DNA of 64,000 nucleotides from a virus. The position numbers and the translations under genes were made by a program. The notes below the pieces were generated by a model, which was not told where the DNA came from, did not search any database, and saw nothing but the letters and a program-made list of their open reading frames with translations. Within the stretch, counting starts at the first letter, position 1. Every line of letters begins with the position of its first letter. Of this stretch, positions 49,205 to 57,312 are shown in pieces. The DNA lies in IMG/VR virus record IMGVR_UViG_3300033146_004475, positions 1 through 64,000 of that record. One strand, given 5' to 3'.

Positions 49205-51898
49205 CTACGATTCTTTAGGATTACAAATAAAATCTAAATATTTCTTATTGTTTATATCCTTCATTGAAAATTCTCGCATATCAGAAAAATTCCCATTAAC
49301 CTCTTTAAGTCTTGATAATTCTATTTCTACTTCCATTGGAATAATTAACCATTTGAACTTTTTTTGTAAGCCCTGAACAATTTTAGTTACCCCACGTGTA
49401 TAAATTTGAATCTCATTTTTTGGAATACTGGAAATCAAACTATCATGTATTTGTCCAATTAGTTTAGTTTTTAATTTATTTTTATCAATAAATTTTTGAA
49501 CTTCTATCAGGGTGTAAAGTAATAAATGAAAAGAACAGGATTGAATCGGAAAATTAGTACATTGATTTTTTGACATATAACCTGTGAATCTAAAACCAAA
49601 ATGATTTTCAATAAATCCTGTTTCTTGATAATCTTGCACTACTTGTTTTTTCCAAGCAGTGTAAACTGGAAATCTTTCATTCCACATCTTATCTTCAACT
49701 TTTGCACAATGTTCCATGAAACTAAAAGGAGTAGGGCCATTTCTTGTCATTTCACCAAGTTCATAAATTCCTTTTGTTTCTAACCATTTTCTACAAGTCA
49801 TTCCATTTGGCAATTTTAACCCTGCTTCAATAACATTTTCCCAGAATGTTGGAGCGCATGAACCAAACCAATCCCCATAAAACTGAGCAAAAGTCCAATT
49901 ATTTTTTGCAAAAAATCTTAGTTTCTTGACTAATTTCTTTTGTTTTAAATTATAATTTGGATTTTCTAACATATCATGTGGTAATTGCAGCAGGTCAGAG
50001 CATGAGTCACGATGCATGTCCGTTGTTGGGTCAAGAAGATAGTTTATGAATGTTGGATCTTTGTGTTCCGTTGCTGAAACAATAACTTCCGCACCCGAAA
50101 AATCAATTTCCGATAAAACGCTGTTAGTACCAGGAATTATTCCTTTTCGTATAAGAGTTTTAATTTCTTCATCCCGTTTTGGCAAATTTTGCCAGTTGGG
50201 ACGGGAACTACTTGAACGGAAAGAAACAGGTATATTCAGATCAAAAAATGGGTATAATTTATTTCGATATATCTCTCTTGCAAACTGACCTAAATAAGTT
50301 CCTTTTGCTTTTTCATACTTCTTCATTTCAAGCAACTTCTTAACAAAAGGTAAATTTAATCCTTCAAGAGTTGCCTTGTCTGTTTTATACTGACCTTTGT
50401 CAGTATATATTGGATCTTTCCCGAGAACTTCATAAAACAATTTTCCAAGATCTTGGTTTGATGTAATTTTAATTGGTCTTTTGTACTTTTTTTGAAACTT
50501 TCTTGCTTCTCTTCCACTTTCTAAATACTTTTTCCTTTTGTTTATTTTCTTTTCTAATTGTTTTTCAGCTTTTTGGTAATACTTGCTATTCATATTAATT
50601 CCATTTAATTGCAAAGTAGCCATTTGTTTATTGCCTCTTTGGAAAAACATATAAGCTTTAAACAATTTTCTTCTTTTTAGAAAAAATGGATATTGTATCT
50701 TAAATAACATATAAGTAAAGATACAATCTAATCCATTGTATAAAAGCAAATCCTTGAAGGGTGCTTTTTCAACTGTATTAAACTCTCCATCTTTTGATTG
50801 TAAAAAAGGCTTGATATGTTCATCATAAGGACGAACACCAAAATTTACAAAAGTTTGAAATTTCAATCCAGTTGATGCAGAGCGATTATCCATAATATGC
50901 GCTCCCATCATGGTATCCCATATACAATCTGGTCTGCTGTTGAACATAACTGTTGACCAAACTTCCTCATATTTTTGATTAGCAGTTATTTTTTTAATAT
51001 CATTATCTTTTAAAATTATTTTCCATAATTTTTTAATTTCAAGAAATTCAACTTTAGTCCAGTATTGTTTCCATTGATATGGGAATGTAAATGCCTTTTT
51101 TGGAGAAATAGCAACTCCAATTGTTACAATTTTGTGACCTTTTCTGAAAGGCTTTAAACCAGTAGTTTCATAATCATAAGCAATTGTGGGTTTTCTTTTT
51201 ATGATGCGTTTTAAGAATGTTTTTACACGCTTAAAATCTAAAAGAGTAGTAACACGCCCTTCGTAGTCTTTTCGCTTCACAAAAGGCTTATTTAGGCATT
51301 TAATGGCATGTTTTAAATCTCTGTCGAATGTTGATTCTAAATTTTTATCTTTATTGTATTTATTGACATATTTAATATCAAATAATGGAACAATATTGCA
51401 GCCATAAACTTCATCAGGTATACAATAAGTTCTCCATCTGGCCACTTTTCTGTTTGAAAAAGTGTCCCCAAATAAAGAGTTAATAGCAATATTGCCCATT
51501 AATAAGATTAATTTTGGTTTTAGAGTCAATATGAGTTTTTTTAAATGTGGATGACAACTGTGGATTTGTGTTTGTGATGGTACTTTTCCATCAGGTACTT
51601 TACATCTCACAGCATTTATTTTCCAACAATCTTTATTTAAACTGATATTTTGAAATTTCAATTTAGTTTGTAAAATACTGCCAGATTCTCCACTAAAAGC
51701 TGTTCCATACATATCTTCAGTTTCACTTGAAAATTCTCCAATTATTAATATCTTTTTTCTTCCTTCTCCTGAGATATCAATTTTTGGATGGTCTGACTTT
51801 TTATATAATCCACATTTAGTACATTGCGATTCTAATTGATTAATATCCACTATAATTTGGGCTTGTTTGTTTAACTCTGAAGTAGTAAAAAATCCCAT
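49205..51898 (-). CDS. DNA polymerase I with N-terminal UDG-like domain
   Basis: 897 residues. Residues 20-165 match family-4-type uracil-DNA glycosylase: CTKCG (C26, C29), GEFSSETEDMYGTAFSG in place of the usual GEAPG loop, and C100 and C116 as further 4Fe-4S ligands. Next, a 3'-5' exonuclease (IAYDYETTGL, then DTMMGAHIMD). The A-family polymerase has motif A SEIDFSGAEVIV, motif B around KNNWTFAQFYGDWF, and motif C QIHDSLI. Phage SPO1 polymerase has a similar UDG-like head. The altered glycosylase loop suggests uracil recognition, stalling or a structural role rather than excision. Confidence 0.85.
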   Translation of the reverse strand: MGFFTTSELNKQAQIIVDINQLESQCTKCGLYKKSDHPKIDISGEGRKKILIIGEFSSETEDMYGTAFSGESGSILQTKLKFQNISLNKDCWKINAVRCKVPDGKVPSQTQIHSCHPHLKKLILTLKPKLILLMGNIAINSLFGDTFSNRKVARWRTYCIPDEVYGCNIVPLFDIKYVNKYNKDKNLESTFDRDLKHAIKCLNKPFVKRKDYEGRVTTLLDFKRVKTFLKRIIKRKPTIAYDYETTGLKPFRKGHKIVTIGVAISPKKAFTFPYQWKQYWTKVEFLEIKKLWKIILKDNDIKKITANQKYEEVWSTVMFNSRPDCIWDTMMGAHIMDNRSASTGLKFQTFVNFGVRPYDEHIKPFLQSKDGEFNTVEKAPFKDLLLYNGLDCIFTYMLFKIQYPFFLKRRKLFKAYMFFQRGNKQMATLQLNGINMNSKYYQKAEKQLEKKINKRKKYLESGREARKFQKKYKRPIKITSNQDLGKLFYEVLGKDPIYTDKGQYKTDKATLEGLNLPFVKKLLEMKKYEKAKGTYLGQFAREIYRNKLYPFFDLNIPVSFRSSSSRPNWQNLPKRDEEIKTLIRKGIIPGTNSVLSEIDFSGAEVIVSATEHKDPTFINYLLDPTTDMHRDSCSDLLQLPHDMLENPNYNLKQKKLVKKLRFFAKNNWTFAQFYGDWFGSCAPTFWENVIEAGLKLPNGMTCRKWLETKGIYELGEMTRNGPTPFSFMEHCAKVEDKMWNERFPVYTAWKKQVVQDYQETGFIENHFGFRFTGYMSKNQCTNFPIQSCSFHLLLYTLIEVQKFIDKNKLKTKLIGQIHDSLISSIPKNEIQIYTRGVTKIVQGLQKKFKWLIIPMEVEIELSRLKEVNGNFSDMREFSMKDINNKKYLDFICNPKES

Positions 51899-51907
51899 AC
51901 TTACTCC

Positions 51908-52579
51908 TTACTTAATGATATTTTCAATAAACCCAGGAGAATCCAAAAACAATGCGCTGGAAATTGCTTTAATTGTTTTTTCATATTTATACAAAGTAGT
52001 TCCATTTTTCCACTTAGCATCTAATTTGGCCCAATTTATTCCTTTCGTATATAACATTTCATGCATGTCTGCTATTTTTTTGTTTTGTAATTCTTTATGG
52101 GAAAAGTGCGCTCTGGCTAACATCTGTACTGAATTTTTAGCCCAATCTTGTTGTCTCCATAAGAAATAATTATTCACTTCTTCTTTAGGAAGGTTAAATG
52201 CTCTGGCATCAAATATTCCTATTTCGGACCAAAGAATAGAAAAATTAGCAGAGGCCATTCCAGCAGAAACAGAACATATTTTTTGAATATTGTTATCAAA
52301 CCAAGCTTCAGTATTAAAAGTTGCATAATCAGTCAACAACAAGGATATTTCATCGGATTGCACGTAAGCTAATTTACAACCCTGGACTTCTTGTATTAAA
52401 TACAAAGCAGTATATTCCATGACTTGTTGAAAAGAAGTATCAAAGGGTTTTTGACAGTTTTTAGTTAATGTATGAAAAGACTTTCCATCTAACCGTATAA
52501 TTACAGGCATTCTACGTATTAGTTTTGTTCTTGCTCGGTATTCATAATTTTCTTTTATTCGTTGGCCTAATGATTGCAT
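51908..52579 (-). CDS. Thg1-like 3'-5' polymerase / tRNA guanylyltransferase
   Basis: 223 residues. VIIRLDGKSFHTLTK (D31, G32) and AYVQSDEISLLL (D76, E77) are the metal-binding motifs of Thg1/Thg1-like proteins, which add nucleotides 3'-to-5' to tRNA 5' ends. DARAFNLPKEEVNNYFLWRQ is also a family feature. Bacterial and phage members repair truncated tRNAs. A tRNA-Gln gene lies 9 kb upstream. It sits between clamp and polymerase genes. Confidence 0.85.
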   Translation of the reverse strand: MQSLGQRIKENYEYRARTKLIRRMPVIIRLDGKSFHTLTKNCQKPFDTSFQQVMEYTALYLIQEVQGCKLAYVQSDEISLLLTDYATFNTEAWFDNNIQKICSVSAGMASANFSILWSEIGIFDARAFNLPKEEVNNYFLWRQQDWAKNSVQMLARAHFSHKELQNKKIADMHEMLYTKGINWAKLDAKWKNGTTLYKYEKTIKAISSALFLDSPGFIENIIK

Positions 52580-52581
52580 TT

Positions 52582-53613
52582 TTACTCCTCTAATATAGCT
52601 AAGGCAGTTATTAAAGTAAATTTATCAGTATGTAACTTTGCCATTTTTTCATTAACGGTAAGTTTTGTGGAATAGCCTAACATCTCTTTCAAAAAATCAG
52701 GATTCATTAGGAATTGTATTTTTGTTCCTTTATAATCTATTTTTGTTTTGAATTTCAAGGTTCCTGATTCTGTTGATATAGAGACAAGACAAATTTTATT
52801 TTTTATTGTTATTTCCACGGCTCGTTGATCTTCTGTTACAAAAATAGAAGCTAAATCAGTTCCTTCTACTATATTTTTGGGCATTTTTATGGAATTGCCT
52901 TTAAATTTCAAGAAATTTGAAAAATCAGGAAACTCTCCCTGTACTTTTCGTATTGAAAATACACATCCTTCTTTATTTTTAAAATGCAACCATGATTTGG
53001 AAACATAGTATTTTGTTGGATTTATTAAGGCCAGGTTTCCAACCTCTGATGATTTAAGAAACATATCATCCATTTCAGAATCTAATTCCGCATGAGCAAT
53101 TCTTTTATTGTCCGATGCTACACAATAATCTTTGTTTACATGAATGCAAGACAGGGTTAATTCCTCTTCATTTTTTGAGGAGGCAAAAGAACACAAAGAA
53201 ACACATTCCAAAAAATTATCAGGCAAACTTTTCCATTTGGCTTTTTTAATATATTTGGAAACTGTGTGTATTCTACTTACTATTTCATCATCCGAAATTG
53301 TATTCAAACTGGCTTTCATTGATTTGGAATTAATGTGTAAACTTTTTTTATCCGTTTGAATACTTATTTTTTTGGCAGTGACTTTACTTATGATGGTAAA
53401 CAAATCCTTAGCTTTTACAAATAATGAAAAATCGGTTTTAAATGGGTACTGAATGGATACAGTATTATTATAAGTGACTATGTAGTTTTTTGAAAAAAAG
53501 AAATAAGCCATACTTTCAATAGAGTTTTGAGTACCTATTCCAACTTTTACTTGTTTTAAGATGTCCAGAAATTCTGTCTTGTTAATGATTTGTTTTTTAC
53601 TTTCTTTGCTCAT
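52582..53613 (-). CDS. DnaN-like sliding clamp
   Basis: 343 residues from ATG 53613 (AGGAG nine bases upstream; overlaps the stop of a small gene). Three-domain beta-clamp features: an N-terminal helix-strand unit, DNKRIAHAEL, VQGEFPDFSNFLKF (the conserved 'FPD' region) and LMNPDFLKEMLGY. It tethers the phage polymerase to DNA and would be loaded by the AAA+ protein of the 48-kb region. Its first 17 residues are duplicated upstream in a chimeric ORF. Confidence 0.75.
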   Translation of the reverse strand: MSKESKKQIINKTEFLDILKQVKVGIGTQNSIESMAYFFFSKNYIVTYNNTVSIQYPFKTDFSLFVKAKDLFTIISKVTAKKISIQTDKKSLHINSKSMKASLNTISDDEIVSRIHTVSKYIKKAKWKSLPDNFLECVSLCSFASSKNEEELTLSCIHVNKDYCVASDNKRIAHAELDSEMDDMFLKSSEVGNLALINPTKYYVSKSWLHFKNKEGCVFSIRKVQGEFPDFSNFLKFKGNSIKMPKNIVEGTDLASIFVTEDQRAVEITIKNKICLVSISTESGTLKFKTKIDYKGTKIQFLMNPDFLKEMLGYSTKLTVNEKMAKLHTDKFTLITALAILEE

Positions 53614-53711
53614 TTTTTTATTCTCCTGTTGTCCCACATTTTAATATCTTCTTTTGTTAAATAATGTCTTTCTTTTCCTTCTTTTGATTTCAAATAATCA
53701 TCCAATGACAT
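53610..53711 (-). CDS. Small gene before the clamp, copy 1
   Basis: 33 residues from ATG 53711: MSLDDYLKSKEGKERHYLT, then KEDIKMWDNRRIKK. The stop overlaps the clamp start (ATGA). It may be a small peptide or a translational leader. A near-identical copy lies in the other duplication unit. Confidence 0.55.
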   Translation of the reverse strand: MSLDDYLKSKEGKERHYLTKEDIKMWDNRRIKK

Positions 53712-53914
53712 TTTTGAGTTAATTCCGTGCATAAGCCAAAAGTCCAATGAGTTGATTTGTCAAGAGTATCTAATGGACGATAATATTGTGGATAAGGCCG
53801 TATTCCTACACATTCTCTTGTCCTGTAAGTAAAATTAAAACGAACATATGCCATGATTGCATTGTCCAGAAATTCTGTCTTGTTAATGATTTGTTTTTTA
53901 CTTTCTTTACTCAT
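53690..53914 (-). pseudogene. Chimeric ORF: clamp start fused to decayed radical SAM end
   Basis: 74 residues from ATG 53914. The first 17 (MSKESKKQIINKTEFLD) equal the clamp N-terminus; then NAIMAYVRFNFTYRTRECVG and GIRPYPQYYRPLDTLDK copy the radical SAM C-terminus with deletions and a changed end. It was created by the tandem duplication. Ribosome signals are intact, so it may be translated, but no folded function is expected. Confidence 0.75.
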
Positions 53915-54015
53915 TTTTTTATTCTTCCATTGTTGTCCCACATTTTAATATCTTCTTTTGTTAAATAATGTCTTTCTTTTCCTTCTTTTGATTTCAAATA
54001 ATCATCCAATGACAT
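53911..54015 (-). CDS. Small gene before the clamp, copy 2
   Basis: 34 residues from ATG 54015, same as copy 1 except for WDNNGRIKK at the end. Follows the radical SAM gene and precedes the chimeric ORF. Confidence 0.55.
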   Translation of the reverse strand: MSLDDYLKSKEGKERHYLTKEDIKMWDNNGRIKK

Positions 54016-54022
54016 TTTTGAG

Positions 54023-55012
54023 TTAATTCCGTGCATAAGCCAAACAATGTTTACCAATCCATTGAGTTGATTTGTCAAGAGTATCTAATGGACGATAATA
54101 TTGTGGATAAGGCCGTATTCCTAAATTAGCACATTCTCTTGTCCTGTAATCAGCATCTTGTGGCCTGTCAGTAAAATTAAAAAGAACATATGCCATGATT
54201 GCATTAGCCGGAATACCTGCTTTTTTTAACATTTTTACTGCTTTTTGGAATATTCCATCTTCTTCAATTCGGTCAAATGCCAACCTCATTCCACTTCTTA
54301 CATATTTAACTCTTGCTAATTGTTCTGCCATTTCTTCAGTAATATATTTGCAATCAAATCCATTATCAAAAAGAACTTTCTTTTTTGATTTAACAACAAA
54401 GTTAATGACCTCTGTTATGTGTTCAAAAGTAACTGCGGATAAATTATTATCAGAAATCATTATATTTGGACGATTATGGTCAATGTGGTCTTTCCATTTA
54501 TCATTTATCCATCTTTCTTTCTCGATACGCCAAACACTGCAATATTTACAACGATTAACACACCCCCTGGAAGTAAATACATACGAGAAAGTGTCCCATG
54601 GGTCGTCTACCGTGTTCATCAAATCCTTATGTGGTATGCACTGATCCAGTATTTTTGAATACCCTTTAAAAACATAAACATTTTTAAACTTTTTAAATTG
54701 CTCAGGCATTAATGAAGCGAACACGCCACCTACTAAAATTTTAGTGTTTTGATTAAACAAACCTCTATCATTCAGAACATCAAAAACATGCTTAGAATAG
54801 TAGGTAAACAGCGATGTAACACATATTAAATCAAAAGTATCAGGTATAACACTTCTGGCATAATAATTTTTAATATTTCGTTGTTCCAAGAATGTTTTTA
54901 TTTTTGCTAATCCTAAAGGTGGATACTTTCTTAGATATTTAGGTTCGACCAACAATACTTTTGTAGAATTTTCCAACATTTGCAACATCTTAGTTTCATT
55001 TACCATTATCAT
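54023..55012 (-). CDS. Radical SAM protein with cobalamin-binding-like N-terminus
   Basis: 329 residues, AAAGGAA site. Residues 15-130 look like the Rossmann-type N-terminal domain of the B12-binding radical SAM class (KVLLVEPKYLRKYPPLGLA, LICVTSLFTYYS, KILVGGVFAS). Then CVNRCKYC (C151, C155, C158) binds the 4Fe-4S cluster, followed by a partial TIM barrel (IMISDNNL, MRLAFDRIEEDG). It is adjacent to a DNA methyltransferase gene. Substrate unknown; modification of DNA bases or tRNA is conceivable. Confidence 0.75.
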   Translation of the reverse strand: MIMVNETKMLQMLENSTKVLLVEPKYLRKYPPLGLAKIKTFLEQRNIKNYYARSVIPDTFDLICVTSLFTYYSKHVFDVLNDRGLFNQNTKILVGGVFASLMPEQFKKFKNVYVFKGYSKILDQCIPHKDLMNTVDDPWDTFSYVFTSRGCVNRCKYCSVWRIEKERWINDKWKDHIDHNRPNIMISDNNLSAVTFEHITEVINFVVKSKKKVLFDNGFDCKYITEEMAEQLARVKYVRSGMRLAFDRIEEDGIFQKAVKMLKKAGIPANAIMAYVLFNFTDRPQDADYRTRECANLGIRPYPQYYRPLDTLDKSTQWIGKHCLAYARN

Positions 55013-55015
55013 GCT

Positions 55016-55904
55016 TTATTCCTTTAAATAAAGTTTTAATATTGCATAAACACACAAAGGAACTTGACCATTTCCAATTGCATGTATTCTTGCTTTTTGG
55101 TTTTTGACTTTTTTTCTCGGTTTTATCTTTTTTAAATTATGTAAATTCCATTTTGGAATAATTATTTTTTTCAATGGTTTTAAAGATGTCCAGTTCAGAG
55201 GCCATCCCATCATAAATTCAAACAAAACTGGATTTGTTTTTAAACCGTTAGTGATCATTTTTTTGGCTAATTCTTCTCCGTAAACTTTTGACAATTGTTT
55301 TGTAGTAATAGCCCCACCAGTTCTAAATCCACCTGCTGCACTAATTGTTGGCAGAATTATTCTTTTGTCCAAATATCCAGACTCTATCCCTTTTATGGAT
55401 GGCTCCAATATCTTTTGCTGGTAACACAGTCCATCTTGCATTATACCCGATTTGGGCCAGATCCCCGAATATTTCTTGGATGTAGGGAAAAGTGAGTAAT
55501 GTTGATACGTTTTCAAGAAAGAGAAATTTGGGTTGTATGATCCGAATGGTTTCTTTTGTTGTAGGCCACATATTTCTTTCATCTTCTTGAGCTTTACGTA
55601 ATCCCGAATTGGCATAGGGTTGGCAGGGCCAGCCCCCTGTGATGATATCAACCATTCCCTTATATGCTTCGGCGTAACCTTCGGATACGAAAGATTTAAT
55701 ATCTCCAAAGATTGGGCATTTATGCATGAGTCCGTCTTTTTGTCTTTGGATAAGGATTTTTTGACAATCTTCATTAAATTCCACCATTCCTACTGTTTGA
55801 ATTTGCATGAATAAGGCAGTAGCAATAAGACCACCCCCTCCTCCACTAAACAAAGATAATTCTTTTAAGGTTTTCCAATACTCTCTTTGTCTGTTTGATT
55901 TCAT
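55016..55904 (-). pseudogene. DNA (cytosine-5) methyltransferase, frameshifted
   Basis: From ATG 55904 the frame codes motif I LSLFSGGGGGLIA, motif IV GGWPCQPYANSG with the catalytic Cys, motif VI FLFLENV and motif VIII (IHKRDRVWIFG), then stops at 55341. Target-recognition and C-terminal motifs follow in another frame to 55016: LPTISAAGGFRTGG, NPVLFEFMMGWPLNW, and motif X AIGNGQVPLCVYAIL. Removing one base near 55363-55366 (AAAA on the minus strand) would give a normal 295-residue enzyme. As read, it is inactive. Confidence 0.8.
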
Positions 55905-55918
55905 GTGTTTCCTTAATA

Positions 55919-55951
55919 AATATGGGAATGAGCAATACCCATTCCCATATT
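55919..55951 (-). terminator. Intrinsic terminator before the methyltransferase gene
   Basis: A perfect 12-bp stem (AATATGGGAATG at 55919-55930, its complement at 55940-55951) around a 9-nt loop; the minus strand continues TTTATTAAGG. It ends the unit that starts at the 56622-56650 promoter. Confidence 0.75.
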
Positions 55952-55978
55952 ATGTATTATAGCTTACTTATTTTGTTT

Positions 55979-56567
55979 CTACTTTAAAGGTTTAATCCGA
56001 TCTTTGATGGGATTGAGAACACAGGTTACATTTGAAATTGTACTTTTTGAACAAGTGATACCATACTCCTTCTGAACCCAATCAACAATTTCTGAAGGTT
56101 TGGTAATACCCTGGTCAATAAAAGCTTCAATAATGTGATGGACCACCCCTAGTTTCCTTGGTGTTTTTTCTTTCTTGTCTTTCTTGTCTTTCTTGTCTTT
56201 CTTGTCTTTCTTGTCTTTCTTGTCTTTCTTGTCTTTCTTGTCTTTCTTGTCTTTCTTTCTTTGTTTTTTTGGTAGGTTTTACTTCTTCCTCAGTCTCTTC
56301 TTCCTCAGTCTCTTCTTCCTGGTCATCTTCATCAATAAGATAATCATTGTAAAATGAAACAACTGTATTTGGAAGTTTGTCTTCTTTGTTTAATTCTGTT
56401 ACCGAAATGATAGCATCCACGAAACTTTCCACAACCACTGCTTTTTTGATTCCTACATATTTGATCTTGTCAATGCCACCATCAACAAGAAATTCATTCA
56501 GTGCAATGATTGCTTCTTTCATTTCTTTTCCGGGAATTGCTTGTACTACTTCTTTACTAATGTTCAT
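55979..56567 (-). pseudogene. Repeat-containing protein gene with C-terminal winged-helix-like domain in another frame
   Basis: ATG 56567 follows GAAGGAG. The first frame gives 146 residues: an N-terminal alpha/beta domain (NISKEVVQAIPGKEMKEAI), an acidic tract (EEETEEEETEEE), then RQE repeats and a stop at 56127. In a second frame the repeats read DKK and continue into VVHHIIEAFIDQGITKPSEI and VDWVQKEYGITCSKSTISN to a TAG at 55979. Dropping one base in the 7-A run at 56264-56270 makes one 195-residue protein with a DNA-binding-like end. Confidence 0.55.
56171..56251 (-). repeat. 9-bp tandem repeat, nine copies
   Basis: Nine perfect copies of TTTCTTGTC on the plus strand. Nine is a multiple of three, so copy number cannot alter frame. 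It encodes KDK or RQE depending on the frame. Confidence 0.9.
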
Positions 56568-56621
56568 CTTTTTCTCCTTCTTTAGGGTTAACTTCTTTGT
56601 GTTTTTGCAACAATAATTGAC

Positions 56622-56650
56622 ACTATAATTGAATTGCATTGAGAAGTCAA
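56622..56650 (-). promoter_or_regulatory. Sigma70-like promoter for the repeat-protein gene
   Basis: On the minus strand TTGACT (56650-56645), 17-bp spacer, TATAGT (56627-56622). The predicted start leads to a leader of about 50 nt before ATG 56567. Confidence 0.7.
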
Positions 56651-56736
56651 GAGTTTTTTAATAAATTTTTATTAAAATATTATTTTTATTTGTAATGATA
56701 ACAATATGTTATGGACTTTGATATCTTTTAATGGTT

Positions 56737-56925
56737 TTAAAATAAAGGACCTGTTTTAGTTCCTGGTGCTTTGCCACCAAATATTATATTAGATACTTTT
56801 ATACGTGTCTTCATAAATTGTTCTTGTTTGCTTCGTTTCATAACTTCATATACTCTCTTTAAATTAGCTTGCGTTCACTTACGAGCGTTTTTAGTAATTA
56901 TGAGTGCTGTGTATTGTCTTTTATT
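56737..56925 (-). pseudogene. Remnant gene with in-frame TGA
   Basis: A frame without ATG runs from about 56925 (LNKRQYTALIITKNARK), meets TGA at 56877-56875, and continues TQANLKRVYEVMKRSKQEQF through NIIFGGKAPGTKTGPLF to TAA at 56737. An ATG at 56841 would give only the last 34 residues and has a poor ribosome site. The even coding quality on both sides of the TGA suggests a former single gene. Confidence 0.4.
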
Positions 56926-57301
56926 TAAAACTCTTTGTATTGTGAATTAAAGTGAATATGTTTTCAGGTAATATTTTTAATTCTTTCCCCGTTGGTGTAA
57001 CTTTCACTTTTACGTATTTAACCATTTTTTGTTTTTTAAAGAACTTACTTTCAGTATATAGTTTACCATCATAACAAAATCCAAAGCCTGTAATCCAGCC
57101 ATTTCTTTTATGCTTTGACTTAATACCATAGCAATCTTCCCATTTATAATCTATTGCTTTTTCATGTGTACTAAGGGATATATCACTAAAGAAGGCTGTT
57201 TCTAATGTTTCAATTTTATTAACTCGTTCTAAGCCATTTCCTATAAATACACACTTCATTCCAATATAAGTAGCCATGTCTTTTTGTTTTGGGTATTTCA
57301 T
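56921..57301 (-). CDS. Hypothetical protein
   Basis: 126 residues, AAAAGGAG site. Begins MKYPKQKDMATYIGMKCVF; contains NGWITGFGFCYDGKLY, a common fold element in small phage proteins. It sits three bases after the helicase-unit genes. Unknown function. Confidence 0.5.
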   Translation of the reverse strand: MKYPKQKDMATYIGMKCVFIGNGLERVNKIETLETAFFSDISLSTHEKAIDYKWEDCYGIKSKHKRNGWITGFGFCYDGKLYTESKFFKKQKMVKYVKVKVTPTGKELKILPENIFTLIHNTKSFK

Positions 57302-57312
57302 TTAATCTCCTT

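Larger units (their letters stand above)
53564..54204. repeat. Imperfect tandem duplication at the radical SAM/clamp junction
   Basis: Unit 1 (about 53564-53864) and unit 2 (about 53865-54204) align along their length. Long stretches are identical, for example the block beginning TTTTAATATCTTCTTTTG (53640 and 53942). Unit 1 lacks three short pieces (about 11, 6 and 21 bp) found in unit 2. Each unit holds the 5' end of the clamp gene, a small gene and the 3' end of the radical SAM gene. Confidence 0.85.

Noticed and set aside
53614-53637. Clamp start eight codons earlier
   Set aside because: It lies within the small gene in another frame; ATG 53613 has AGGAG and ATGA coupling.
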